The notes under the pieces: model-generated | The model's database searches: none | What the model saw: only the letters and a program-made list of their open reading frames with translations | What the model was told of the DNA's origin: nothing | Translations under genes and position numbers: made by a program | Origin: Siphlonurus alternatus | Lineage: Eukaryota > Arthropoda > Insecta > Ephemeroptera > Siphlonuridae | Reading direction: 5' to 3' | Length of the DNA stretch: 64,000 bases | NCBI GenBank assembly: GCA_949825025.1 | Contig: OX463779.1 | Span: 37,148,203-37,212,202 of the forward strand | Shown: piece after piece, positions 11,201 through 26,100 of the stretch | Position numbering within the stretch: the first letter of the stretch is position 1 | How the letters are laid out: every line of letters starts with the position of its first letter

Positions 11201-14200
11201 AGCTGCACTTCATGATATTGCGTGCTGCATGCATGCTACATAAAAGACAACTTCCGACCAGAGAAGCTTATACGCAAATCGCAATGAATAAATAATAATA
11301 CATCTGATCTTATATAATTACTTCATAATTATATTTTATATATTCTTTAAAAAAAATTGAAACACAAATTTACGATATCAACTCAGAATAAAGCTAAAAA
11401 AATGAAAAGGGTTCCAGAAAAATATTGTTATAACCAAAATGTTGAAATGATGTTATCAGATTATACTGATGAAAAAATAACATTCGCAATAAAAAATAAG
11501 GCCAAACAATTTTATCAGGTTGTTCAGAACAACCTTGTTACAACATTGCACATGATCCATATAACTTGAATTCCATATAATATGTTATATAAAAAATTGA
11601 CATGGATATTATCTTCGCAGTTTCTCAACAATCTTCGCATTGCGATGGTTTTTAGATTGATAAAACGTTTAGAGAAATAGATCGAGGCATAATAACAACA
11701 GTCCGTGTTATCTCGGCATGTCTGTGTCGGTCAGGGGCCGCCTATAAGCGGCCACGAGCTACATAATCCAAGGTTATCTTCGGCTTGCAAAATATTATGC
11801 ACTGACATCCTGTGCATTAATCACATAATAAGCCACTAGAGATGTATATAAGACGATCAAGAACAAAGGGCGCAAGTATAATACATCTCGGGACAGCAAG
11901 ACCCTGCCTTATTTGCTGCATGGAGAAATAGTTTGCAATTTTGAGTGACTTTATTCTTTATTACGTGTATTAAGGTAGAGATAACGCCGAACAGCTGATT
12001 GACGTAATGCCCTTTGATTAACATGTAAACCTTAGCAAATTGACAAAAATTCTGAAATTTTTTTGAGAGGCAGATATTAGTGCCTTAAAGCCATAGAAAA
12101 AATTTCAAAACGATTTAACGAGCCGAATTTTTTTAATTAATTTTTTTAATTTTCAGCATAGGGCTTTCCCATGGAGAGCCAAACTAAAAAAATAATTTAA
12201 AAAAATCGGCTCGTTAAATGTTTTTGAAACTTTTGCTATGGCTTTTAGGCACTAATATCTGCCTCTCAAAAAAATTTCAGAATTTTTGTCAATTTGCTAA
12301 GGTTTACATGTTAATCAAAGGGGATTACGTCGAACAGCTGTTCGACGTTATCTCTACCTTAAGAAGAAGAGCATGACCCACCGTCTAGCCGTTCCCAAAA
12401 TGTTTCTAATTCACCACGCCTCTATATACAGACTGCGTGGAATCACCTCAAATTATAGAGCAGGGGTAAAGTTCGTGGGGTCCCGAGGTACATCTCGGGA
12501 CATCACGAATTTCATTCTTGCCTGAAATTGCTACGCAGACAATATATATGCGCGTGGTGAGCGTGGTGAACTAGATTTTTTTGAGGAGAGATGGCTAGAC
12601 TGGGTGCTCGAATCTTTATATGCCTTCCCCAAATTGAATCTTCAACTTTTTGTGCCTATAGAAGCTCTAAAGTAAATCAAGCTGGGGTAACGTTATGACT
12701 GTCCCGAGGTGTACATTGGTAGCAAAGTGTATATATGTTCATTGAAATCAGCGTTTTAGTGTAAAATTAGAATAGGATATTAATTGTTATTTTTTGGTCA
12801 TATATTTATATCGTATATATGGCTGATAGATATTAAAAGAAATATAAAAATAATTAGTGCACTAGAGAGCATAATATATAATATAGAGTTGATTGCGTTG
12901 ACGTCATGTCTCTGTAAGTTAGGCTGCCCTATGCAGGTCCAGATTGCACAGACTAGTATATAAACAAATTACACATTGATTTTTTTTTCACTTTATTTAA
13001 CAAAATAAATTAGGTTTAAAAAATTGTAAAAATACACCAATAATAGCATAGATAGCATATAAAAAAACGCATCATTAAAGAACAATTAAAACTTTTTTTT
13101 TTTGTCATTTCTCTTATCTAATGCCATAGTAGGTGGACCTCCACTTTCTCTTTTCAACCCCCAACTCCCCGCCCTCCTGACCGTCCGTATACCTGCTATG
13201 ATATTTTCCCTCGTAAACATAAACAGCCATCAGCTCTATATAGAATAGAAATGTGCTTTATTGCGGCGAGGTTTGGGCAAGCCCATTCTTACACCTAACC
13301 GCCAAAAGAATACAAATGGGATTTAGCTGAAAAGAAAACATGTATTCATCGATTATTATACACATCAATTAAACAATATACGCGCGGCTCGGGACACCAC
13401 AAACTTTACCCCTGTTCTATTTTTTGTAGGCGCTGCCACGCAGGCGTGGTGAACTTGGTGAACTTTTTGGGATGACTAGACTGGCTGGTCTTCTTACCTC
13501 TCCCTAAATATCAAATCTGCATCTCTTTGTCTTTTGGAGCTGCAGCGCCAGAAAATTCGCACTGTCCCGAGGAGTACCACAAGAATTATTTACTGGCCCA
13601 CAGTGAATAATTCTTGGAGGGGTATAGTACTGTCATAGAGAAATATATTTGGATAGAGGTAGTGCGCCCATGTTAAATTTTCAGACAAAAATTTGTGTCC
13701 CCCTCTCGTCACCTTTTTTGCCTTTTTGACAAAATAAACTACCTGCTGCAAAACTTGAGCATTTCAGCGCGAGAGGACTCTCATCCAGATTTTCTCAACC
13801 TCGCCCTCATCTCTTTTTGTTTTCTCTGTCTTCACTCGCGTCACGTGGTCTAGCCAGCCTGCTGCACATCCTCGGGGGAGAGAGGAGGGATGATGTGTCT
13901 GCACTCAAAGAAACGTGCGAGATCGTGGGGGTTACGAGAGTAAATAACAATAAAGAGGCAGGGCGGACAGAGCGTACTGCAATTATAGGAATATTTGTAT
14001 ACTGATGCAATTTTTTTATAATTTTATATATTTTTTGCACCCCATTTTTTTAATTTCTTTTCAATACCTGCACTATCGTAATAAATAAAGCTTTGAGTAA
14101 ATAATTTTAATTAAGTCAAGTAATTAATCTAATAACCACTTTTATATTATTTTTATTAGTTTCATGATGCACGATTTTTTTGAAAAAGGGACGTGGACTG

Positions 14201-17200
14201 TATTTTTTTTTTTTCGATGAAAAGTTGCAGCAAATTACGTAAATAGTAAATTTTATGTAGTTACAATATTTTTGTCACTGCTTTTTCTTATAAAAAATAG
14301 ACTACTTTTTAAGACGATGTACTGATGTACGAGCAAGAAAAATATTTATATTTAAATTTTCAAAACAGGAAAATCAATTTATTACATTAAGTATACTGTA
14401 CATCAATTAATACATTTAAAAAATCGGATTTTTTTAACTTCATGCAATAATAAATTTAAAGATTGAACCAGTATGGAGTATTGTCCTCAATTTTTTTTAT
14501 TGCAGAAATGGATAGAGCGTGCAAAGTTATGCTACCCTGATTTTTTTCAGATTTTTTAGAGCCCGGGAAGTATTTTTAAAAAATTATTGAAAGTCCTTTT
14601 TGTGACGTCACGCGGCGGCAAGTCCTATCTTTTTCTTAAGGAGCGGCGTCTCGTGACGTCACAAAAAGAACTTTCAATAATTTTTTCAAAATACTTTCCG
14701 GGCTCTAAAAAATCTGAAAAAAATCAGGGTAGCATAACTTTGCAGTTTGCACCCTCTATCCATTTCTGCAATAAAAAAAATTGAGGTCAATACTCCATTA
14801 TATACTATACATTAAACAATAAAACTATTAGTAATTGTAAAATGTATATAGTACACTATATAATTAATTAAAAAATAATAAAATACTATGTATAATTTTT
14901 ATTTTTATGCTGATCATGCGAGGAATATTTTCGACATTTTTATATTTTAAATTGTTGTCTTTTCGTATATACAAAAACATAAATAAGTTAATAATGAGTA
15001 ATGAATACTACGTAATAGAATTATAGTATACTTAAATAATCATAATACTGCATGTAGACGGATTTTAAATCAATTAAAGATGTACTAACGATGTGTTTCG
15101 GGACTTTCGGGGATATAAATTTTTATTTAAAGTTATTTTTAAGAAAAATTTTCATAAAATTTTATATAAATCGTATCCGTCGAGTACTTTTTTTTGTTAT
15201 TTTTCCCTTAAAATTTACTAAGGTTCAGCTCTCAAGGGGGAGTGGGTTATAACACCCCCCCCCCTTGTCTACGCCCCTGAGTACTCTCCACACAATTTGA
15301 AATTAATTTTTTCATAATACCTCTCAAAATGCTAAGGACGTGTCGATAACAGCTAACAACTGGGGCTCCTATAGGACCAACCTTTTTATAATTTTTGTAC
15401 CTAAATCAATCGATCCGCGCAGGAATAAAAAATTCGATCCCAAATTTTTTTTCGAGAATTTCAAATAATGTACATAATAAAGATTTTAACTATAATTAAC
15501 AACAAGTTTGTGGAGGGAACAGGTTAAGGAAATTATTTTCTGTTTCGTGACAAACTGAATGGTTTTTACATTATATTACAAAATTAAATTAACTCGAGTT
15601 CTTCTATTCAAGAATGCATTGCAATAAGAAAAAAAATATATATGCAGGTATATATATATAGCTAGCATGCAAATTTTATCTACTGCTTGTTAATATGCTT
15701 TATATAGTTTTCAATCGACGAGATATTGTTGCGCATAGAACATCAATGCATAACATTTCTAAGCTGCAGATATTTATCAATTTTTCAACTGTAATTTCAT
15801 GATTTAATTGTACCAAATATGTAATTTAATTGTTAAAAAAAAACATTAACTGCCACGTCCCTTTAAAAAAAATCGCGACTGCGGCGACCCCCCGATGTTT
15901 GTCCCGACCCGTACTTGACTTGCGTTCCGGCAAAAACGCGTGTCCACTTTTATCACTGCTTATATATAATGTTTTATATAATATATATAATAATAGGAAC
16001 GTTTAATTGCAAAATTTGTTTTCATTTTTATAGTCATAGTAAAATAAAATTATAACTACAAGTTTAATATATATAACAATAATTAATGAAAGATAAAAAA
16101 TAAAGTGTAAAATCAGCAGCGTTAGAGTCGATATTTTCAGCCATGTATTGAGCTCGCTGCATGCGTACGAGTATAGCACATGCAGCAGGTATCATGTTAC
16201 GCTCTCTTGAGGGATACACCGATTCATCCCTCCTCAAATACTTGCAAACTCTGCAGGGTGCAGCAGGCTGGCTAGACCACGTGACGCGAGTGAAGACAGA
16301 GAAATTAGAGAAAACAAAAAGAGATGAGGGCGAGATTGAGAAAATCTGGATGAGAGTCCTCTCGCGGTGAAATGCTCAAGTTTTGAAGCAGGTAGTTTAT
16401 TTTGTCAAAAAGGCAAAAAAGGTGACGAGAGGGGGACCAAAATTTTTGTCTGAAAATTTAACATGGGCGCACTACCTCTATCCAAATATATCACTCTATG
16501 GGACTGTGTATAATAAAATTAATAAATAACATGTTATTTATCATTATTTATATTAAAATACAACTTTTCCAATGACAGCTAGATAGTTCCATTTTGTATA
16601 ACTGTAATTTGAAAAACAGCACACAGTAGCAAGAATTGTAGAATGCAAGTGTTAAATTTAGATGTCATCTGAATATAGTTCCTACAAAGTGCAGCGGGTT
16701 AGTAAAAATGTTCTATTTTTATGTCGCGCGAGGTTGCAGCCAGCCAGCATGGTGTTACTCTCCGCGGCTATATACAGTGGAGAACATTTAACCAAGTCTA
16801 GAAGTGGCACATTAACAGACCCCACGTGCTCTACATTCTTAATGGGGGACATTCACAAAGCACTTTAACCCCCACTTTAGCCCCGATTTTTAACCCTGGT
16901 GCTTAACATGGTACTAAACCAGGGGCTAACCATGTTGAGCTCATAGCTTGGCACCATGTTTAGCACCAGGGTTAAAAATCGGGGCTAAATTGGGGGTTAA
17001 AGTGCTTTGTGAATGTCCCCCATTATGTGTTGGACATGCAACACAGCACGCACGCCTTGCTACTGCAGTCGGATTTACAATGCAAAGCGGGGGAGAGACA
17101 ATGTATTTAACATCCAATAATTGAGCAAGTGAAATATAACGAGCATGATTTATTATTTAAAAATCCCCAGAAATACTTAAAACAAATTAAGAGTACATAT

Positions 17201-20121
17201 TAAAAATTTGGTTATAATTATATGCTTTATTCATTTTGATAAAAGCAATTTCGATTTTCCGGGTTGTTCATTACGTACAGTACAACCTATATAATATGCA
17301 TGATCAGTAACATTGACCTATACGTATATTGGAACGTTACAGTATAATAATATATAGCAATAATATTTCCATTAAATCTTTGTAAAAATATATACACACA
17401 ATGCAATGCCTTTCTTAATATTGAGTTCATGAGTTGAGTTCTTTATTTAGGTGTTGCAATTAAATTTTGAGTCAAAATTTAATTGCAACACCTAAATAAA
17501 GAACTCAACTCTTTTGAGAAACAATAGACACGATGTAATCTTATTGCAACCTTGAAGTTTTAATTCATAAATGCACAAAGAAAATAGAACGTATAAATCT
17601 GTAATACTATGCAGCATTACAAATAGTATATTATTTATCCTATAATAATAAATATTTTTTTAGAGATAATAATAATATACATGAATAATTTTCCAATTAA
17701 TTTATCTCTATCAGCACATAAAATTTAAAAGCGAGTACTTTTTTAAAAATACTTTCCTAAATATTATGTCTAACCTGTAATCTGTCTATTCCAGAGTAGA
17801 ACCATAGACATGCAGGGACAGAGGGATTATGTTCTTATATTCTATAGTTATTTCAATCACGTCCATGTATAAAATGTATTATGTCTGAGAGTACATGGCG
17901 AGAGCAAGGATGCATGCAGGTAAAAAAAAGTAAATCTCGATAGTAGAGCGGCGGCACCGTGTGACGTCACAGAGTGGCACGTGAGCACCGCTCAATCCTG
18001 CATGGCCGACACCGAACTATGGTAATATCGACATTGAACTTGCCAATCCGGCTCCGCGCTATGGTAATGACATAGGGTATAGCTTTATGTATTGTTATAT
18101 ATTATGGATATTATAGCCTGTGAAGCACGGCAATTTCATGATTCCTAATGCAGAACAATTTTTACCCTCAAATAAAAAAATCAGGAAAAAATAAGTAAAT
18201 AAATAAAGTATACTAAATTAATTAAAAGAAACAGTAGCAATCACTGAATAGATGGTACAGCTACAGCGTACAAATTTAGTATATAGACTATATACGAATC
18301 TTCATATATTTTTGAAACTTAATTAATATATAATTTATATATTCGTTACTGAATAGATTCAAGTACTGTGTCCCGTCCTTAATTATTTTAATAAGATGAG
18401 TTATCGTTGTAAAAGGTAAAAATTCATTTTGGTCTCTCAGTTATACGCATACGCGGCACACGCATGAAACGAGGACAAGGTGTCTGCAAAAAAACATCAT
18501 TAACGACGATGACGAAAAAAAAAAAAAAAAATGGCATCTTGCTCTTCATGGTAGGAAAAGTGTCATCTACTTATAGTACAACTTACAGCACCATGTTATA
18601 ATTAATACCTCAAACTAAACTAACTGGAGACTATTTTTTTAGGAAATTTATTACACTCGTCCATGTCATTCTTTAATAATTTTATTTTTCTAGCAGAATA
18701 TTTTTTTTTATTTAGTTTTCCTCGCAATAACTGACTGTTTTTTTTTTTTTTTTTTATTTCTATAGTTTTTTTTTCACTTTTTTTTTATATGATAAAAATT
18801 AAATCGATTGAATTTTAAATGTTGGTTTGTTGGAGGGAAAAACAACGTCGCAAATATAATGTCATTATTCTTTTTTATACTGTATAACGACTATAACGCA
18901 ACTGTTCTTATAAGTATTACATAGATAAGCCGTGAGAAATTAAAATTAATCATCTCATTTATACGTCACAAGCAAATTACGTGATTAAAGACATGTTAAA
19001 CCACTCAATAACATAAAAGAAATACCCTTCGTCCTGTAAAAATAAGGCGCAAAAGTTTTTTTTATTGCGGTACGAATATTGCCGAATTACTACGAAGATA
19101 TCCGAGAAGGGGGGAGTGGCGACCATTTGAACACAAACGCGTCGACGAACGAGCAAGCCAGTCAGTTTAGCACGGCATCAACGTTAGTAAAAAAAAAGTG
19201 TGAGCGCAAGCAAAGCAGTCGCGTCGTCTCTCCCAGAGAACCAACAACCTCTACTTCTCTTTGCTACCTTGATCACTAATTTCATCAGTCATGGATCTTA
19301 TGTATCTGCCCGATGCCATCACGTACCCTTCGTTTCGTGGTACCTCAACCTCATACTATTCTTATGAACCAGAAGCACCCCTCTGGACGAAACAACAACA
19401 AACAACAGGTGAGATAATTTAATAATATTTTGTTTCGTGACAGTGAGAATTATTTTTTTGTACCGTGATGTTCTGGGAGATATTCTCGAACGTGGAACAC
19501 ACTGGCATGCATGGTGAAAGTCTAGCGTGGTAATATTTGTTTACAGTCATTGTGTCTTACCTCACAGTTTTACACTCTCTGGTCTCTACTGACGAACTTC
19601 CTATATATTATTATACTTCCTATGCTGATACAAGGGCACCCAAACAAACTTTCATAAAAAAAATTGAAGACAAACATTTATATGGTTACTATATTAAATT
19701 AATAGTATAATGAGAATTACTCATGTATAGAGAGAGTTTATAATACATAATAGTATGTATATTATTATTTAAAATAACATAGTATTAGCAAAAAAAAAAA
19801 AAAAAAAAAACAAAAAAAAAAACATGAATACTTGATCAATATTATTATACTTCATAAATATAGTGTAGACCTGTAAATTATGCAGCTTTTTTTTTTATTA
19901 TTTTAAGTAAAATACTGTGCAAAAGTAATTATTTCAAACATATTATTTTATTATTTTAAGCACATTTTAATGTTCAATATTATTAATTATAAATGTTTTT
20001 GATGACATGCATGAAACTAAATATCTCTAATTAATTGCTTTAATGCCCAGTATTTCCAGTGAGAACTTTATTAATAGAGAATTAAAGAAGTTAGCAAACC
20101 TTGTCATAAACAGTAGAATAC

Positions 20122-20160
<39 letters not shown>

Positions 20161-23100
20161 TGTCTATTATAGTTTTTGTATTCGAAGGCATATAAGTACA
20201 CGTATACACGCAATTTGTTAATTAATTAAAAAAAATAAATGAAAATAATTAAATAAAAAAATAATTATAATATTAAATCAAATCAAGGCTGCAGGTGTTA
20301 TATTACTGTTTAATTATTGATTGATTGAAAAGTCTCTGAAATTATTCATTTCATATCAAATTATAGGAATTATATGTTTGCCACTTCATTTTACATGCTG
20401 GCAGTTTTCACATGTTGAAATTGAATACTTTGTGGTATTCAATTGCAGCGTATATATAACCAACCGCACCACACTCAGCAGCAGCGATGCGAGGCTTCCG
20501 TATCAGAATTGAACATTTCGCGCGCTTGCTTTCAACTGTCGCAATGATCATGATTTCTATTTAACTTAATAATTATAATTATTCATTAAAATTATTTATA
20601 TAAGGTTTCTATAAACAAAATAAAATATAATTAGTTCATTTTATTAATGTAAAAAGATTTCGGTCTGACTGTATTGGTCGGGCTGCCACGCAGCACCCAC
20701 TCCCGGGCGCGATCCCACTACTGCCCAACACGGGGGCTTTTGGCTGCTGGGTTTCCCCCCTGGCCCGATACACCCCTCCTTAGCCAACCTGCGGACCCAA
20801 GATTCCTCCCGGGTCCCCATGTTGATGCCAGGCTTAGCGCGGACGTCCAGTCAACATGGGCCACTACGCAGCAGAACTCCCGACCTCAAACCATCCTCGA
20901 AATCATGCCTCCAAGTAGCTGGATTACAGGAGCGCGCCACGACTCCCAGCGAGAGTAGTAGCTGACTTGTCGCGCTTATAACCTGTTATTTCACCTGGGA
21001 GGTGGGCGGCGTCATCATAATAGGCGGGATATTTGATTGGTAGTTTTATATGAAAATAATATTCATTTAATATAATTTATTTAAAGTAATAATGTGCAGT
21101 ATAATTTTATTTTGCTTGTGAGAAATTTTTCTATAGAATATATAAATATTTTTTTTTAATTATATTCGAACAAACTATTTTTTCTTCTTCTTTTTCCATT
21201 ATTTCTTTTACTTAATTATAGTATCGACTAATCCAAAATTAATTAATTAGGAAACTATATACGTCAATGAAAGAACATAAATTTTAACCTGAGAAACTAA
21301 ACAAGAACGCTCTGAAATTTATTATGATGATGTTATTCGGACATTCTGTTACTAAAATTTATTGTTTTGTTTGGCCGTCTATTGAAGGCTAAATCATGCG
21401 CATCACGATTGTATTTTCTCAATATTACATTACAATGAAACCTGCTGCTGCTGCTGCTGCTGCGAGGCACCAGAGCACGGCGACTCAGGATGAGGTTATC
21501 AGCCTTCAGCTCGACCCGGAAGTGTTTTATCATTCTGCTGGCCCTGTACGCTACAGTCCAGCTGATTTTACTTTCCCTCCGGAAATTTCCAAATCTGTTT
21601 TTTTTTCGTATTTTTTATTTCAATTTAAAAAAATTTGCAGACAGCAGGTCAGCTTATATATTAGTAAAAACAAAATTACTAATATGAGAACGTCGTGGTG
21701 TAAACCTTTTACTTTCGGTAAACAGGAATATCACATTCATTTTACAGTTCCATTATAGAACTTATTCTGATGCACTGATTAAATTAACAGATGCGACTAT
21801 CATCGTTGAAAATTCAATAAAATACAAAACGTAGCTAAGCTAACAATGAGATCCATTCGAAATGTTTGATTTCTTTTCTACATTGACTTAAAAATTTTAG
21901 GTCAAATGACGAGATGCACAATTTTATCAATGACCAAAATCTTGAACATGTTATCAGAGTAGAACAACAAATTTGTGTTGCATGAATTTAATTCAAGAGA
22001 TTTTATAGTTTGTTTTATGTTTCAAATTCTTCCTTTTAAATTTAATTTTAAAAATATCCGCTGATAAAATATTACTTTAGAAGTGTCAAATCTGTCTTAT
22101 ATTTTAGATAGTACTATAAAGTATAGGTCGGGTCTCTATCACGCATTGGCCTCGGCTTGGCAGTACAATTTTTCCGCATATCTTCAAATTAAAGACCACA
22201 CTCTTTTTGATAGTAGGAAACACTGCATGCATGTTTTGCAAGTTGATTAATGGATTCTATCGATTGAAAATTAGAAGAAAGCATTGCTTCCATTTAATTA
22301 AGCAAATTACCCATTAATTTTTACAAGGTTATAGTGTATGGTATAATAATAATAGGAGTATTATTTTCTGCATAACTCCTGGAATACGATACTACTGTAT
22401 AATATTATATTTTTATTTATTCGCATGCGAGTGCATGTGAATAACAATAAAAAAAATGTAACATTACATGCATTTTACTTATACAGTGCAATAAGTCACG
22501 TATAATCCTACGTGATCAATTGAGGACACCTCGGGACAGCACGAAAGTTACCCCTACACGTTTTTTTTTCTATGAGTTTTGTCACACTGACTGTCAAAGA
22601 GAACTTTCTTTTGGAATGGCTTGATTCCTTGATTGCTTCTCAAACCTTTCCCTAAACTGCATACAATATTTATAGTATCGACCTCAAAATTTTTTATTGA
22701 CAAAATGGATATAGAGTGCAAAGTTATATATCACTCTGATTTTTTTCAGATTTTTTAGAGGTCAGAAAATATTGCTAATTTTTTTGGCGAGGTCACGTTG
22801 GTTTGAACACTTTGAACCCACGCCCCTTTTAGAGAGGCGTCACTTTCTCTATATTTTCAATAATTTTTTGAACATAGTTCAAGGACTCTAAAAAATCTGA
22901 AAACAAAAACAAAATCAGAGTAGCATAACATTGCACCCTTTATCTATTTCTGCAATAGAAAAAATTGTGAGGTTGATACTTGTTCAAAAAAACGTGCACT
23001 TAGCAATGGTTTACGAACGCAGTTTATATTTTATATGTATAGTAATGAGGGAGGGGGGATAATGCAAGTATTTATTTTCAACAACTCGAGAGTATCCCCA

Positions 23101-26100
23101 TTGCATTATATCAAGGCTCTCATAAATTTAATGAGTCATTGTAATGAAGAAAGTGTTAAAAAAATTGCACTGTGTGCAGCCTTGCATCAAAAAGTAAGCA
23201 AAAAGGTGTAACTACTAGTCACAGTGAAGGTTGTGCAGCTTTCTGCTTGTTGCTTCACTTCACACCTACTACGTGTTGACGCGTGTACTGTATAATATTC
23301 TGAAGAAAGTGTATACTTAGACAGTCTTATTATTGTTGTTATGCTAATGACCCTGTACTTACGTTCAACATCAGACACGCATGCCATCGTCACGCATTTT
23401 TCTTATAATATAAATAAAGTTAATATTTTTAATATTTAAAAATAATATATTAAGTTCCTGCAAGTAAATCTCTAATTTCTAAAATTTTATTTGAAATAAC
23501 TTCACGAATAATAATAATAATACAATAATAAAAAAACAATTGTCATAAATATGCTAAGAATTGTATGCCAACTATAATACTTATATACTAAACAACGCTA
23601 TTCACAGAATTCATTCAATTATAATTGTAATTCAACTGTAATTTCTCAATTATAAATAAAAGTTGCATTAAATTGATTTGAAATACATGTCATGTAGTCA
23701 TGAAGAATCGTATAATACCATTTACAAAAACCAAAAACCACTTATTATATAAGACTCTAAAAGTAAGGTCATGAACTCATGAAGAACTGAGCCATGTACT
23801 AACTACTTACTTGACTAACTATAATAAATATACAATATAATATATACTATTCGCAGAATTCTAGCTATAGTGTAGACAAAACAGAAGCCTTACGCGCGTC
23901 ATTGCCTTATCTTACAAAGCTTTTTACTATACAATTTTGTTTATAATTTAAATTCCCTTAATGCGCTAATAGTAATTAAAGACTTTCAAAACGTAGCATT
24001 GAAATTTGTATTTATTTTAAGCGACAAGTGAGAACACGTCAGTGAGGCAAGTTAATGAGTGTGATCTTGGGGTACAGTACAGTACATATACAGCACTGAT
24101 AGCTTATCGCTCTTCTCTTATATAACGATTTAAGGACTCAAATTAAGAGTATGGCAAAACAGCATGTACAAATAGAAGAGCAATTCAAGGAAACGAAAAT
24201 CCATAATTTTTCCATGTTAATTTCTTAGGGTTTTCAAAATTCCAATGCAATTCAGCAATTTTATTGCATAAAATAAGCATAACAAGCTTCATTCAAAGCA
24301 AAGCATTATTATACAAAAACTGCATTTTTTTTTTAGCTACAGAGCCTGCAAAATATTGTCACTTATCATATTATGTGCAAATGCGTGTGTTATTTATAAT
24401 ATTTACCAGCAAAATTAACCGAAATTCGAAAAGAATTTCTTTTTCATAAAACTCAGTTAGTTGCTGCAATAAAGGGAAAAGTACGATAAAAATATAAAAT
24501 GTATTGTCAAGATAATGAAACCGTAAGAAACGTGATAAATAAAACTGGTGGAAATTTTACAACGTTATCACTTTTAGAGGTTACTGAAGAACAAAATTGT
24601 ATCGTTTTAGTATGTCAATATTTATTGTTTTTCTTAAAATTTCACCAAACCCAAGAGGAAAAAGTTTAATCTTATATAAAAAGATCTTGATTTTATACCG
24701 CGTGGTGGAATTACAATGTTTCGTTCTTCTATTCGTATAAGAATAGTTCCGCCTCTCAATGCGTGTATCATATTTTATATCGATTTAATACCAATAAGAA
24801 GCCAGTGTGCAGTTCACACTTCCCTTGTAATTATATCATGCATATCATGAATACTTGATTTAAATTTTAGCTTAAAAAACAATCATTATTTTAAATAGAA
24901 TTATATGATGAAATAAAAATTATATATTACCATTTACTTTTTGAGATACAGGCCTTCAAAGAAATTGCAATTGATGACATGATCATGACTAACCAAGAGT
25001 TGAATTCCATAATATTAACACATTATATATTTCCACGCGGTGAACTTTTGTCTTTCAACAATGAAGTTCATACAGTACAATGCAAAGATAAGACTTATCC
25101 GTTGTAGCATATCGATATCGTCTAGCACGAGAGCTGAACTTGTCCGATTCGCTTGTGACCAAGGGGTCCCTTAGGGTGGGTAATTAAGGAGCCGAAAGAA
25201 ATATATAGAGGGGTGGGGGGTGGGGGGTACTATCTTACTACGTCGGTTGTTTACTTCCTTCCTTCCTTCCGTTTTTTTTTTTTTTTATATATTCCTCTTC
25301 CTTGGTTTTTCGGAAACTTTTGTAGTTTGAGCGTGATCTTTCTTTTTTTTTAGGTGAACCATGTTGTTCTGTACAACCAATTTCTTTGAAAATAAATAAA
25401 AAATAAATTAATTTCGATATCATCATGTTTGACTCGAATGCCTTCATTCATTACTTTTTTTTTTTTTTGTATATTTGTTAATACAAAATGTAACGTTATT
25501 TGTTTGTATGTCCGTAGGCAAGCCTCAACAACAGCAGGCACCTCAGCAGGAGAAGCGCTCGGGCCACGGTGGCACCGGAAGCTGCCCGCTGTGCAAGGAG
25601 CGCCAACGCCGGCGCCTGGCCTCTTACATCCGCACTAAATCGCGCCAGGACAGCGAATGTGCCATCGAAGAGGAAGAAGAGGAGGAGCAGCCTCAGCAGA
25701 AGCCGTGCAAGGAACAAAAATGAGGACCCACTGAATTATTTTGCTTCGCGATGTGCAATACTTGTGCTTCATGTGCTTCATACAAACATTTTAGGTGATA
25801 TTCAGAGTTCAGAGGCAAAATCTCTAATAACACTGATCTATATTAATTACATATTATACATATTTAAGACTGATAAAAGTGCAAAACTATTTAATGTACT
25901 ATTATAATAATTAATGAATAGACTGAAGTTCTTTGTAAATGTTCTGTTCTGAATTAACATTAAAATATTTTTCTATAAAAAATAATATAAAATAGTTATA
26001 TAAAAAACAACAGAATATTTCTTCCATATTTATGAAAATTAAAAAGCCTTAAAAATTACTTCAGCATTTTATCAATTACTAGGGTACCAATTCATACTTA

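Noticed and set aside
11357..11569. Lys/Asn-rich 70-codon frame
   Set aside because: Composition follows the AT-rich DNA; no splice sites, domain or GC shift.
20890..20950. Alu-like match (GTAGCTGGATTACAGG)
   Set aside because: Alu derives from 7SL; the whole 300 nt matches SRP RNA including the S-domain, so this is the parent gene type, not a primate SINE.
20674..20958. Plus-strand 94-codon open frame
   Set aside because: It is antisense to the 7SL RNA gene and has no independent support.
21396..21758. 120-codon frame with an Ala run
   Set aside because: The Ala run is a CTG microsatellite and the rest is AT-rich with no domain.
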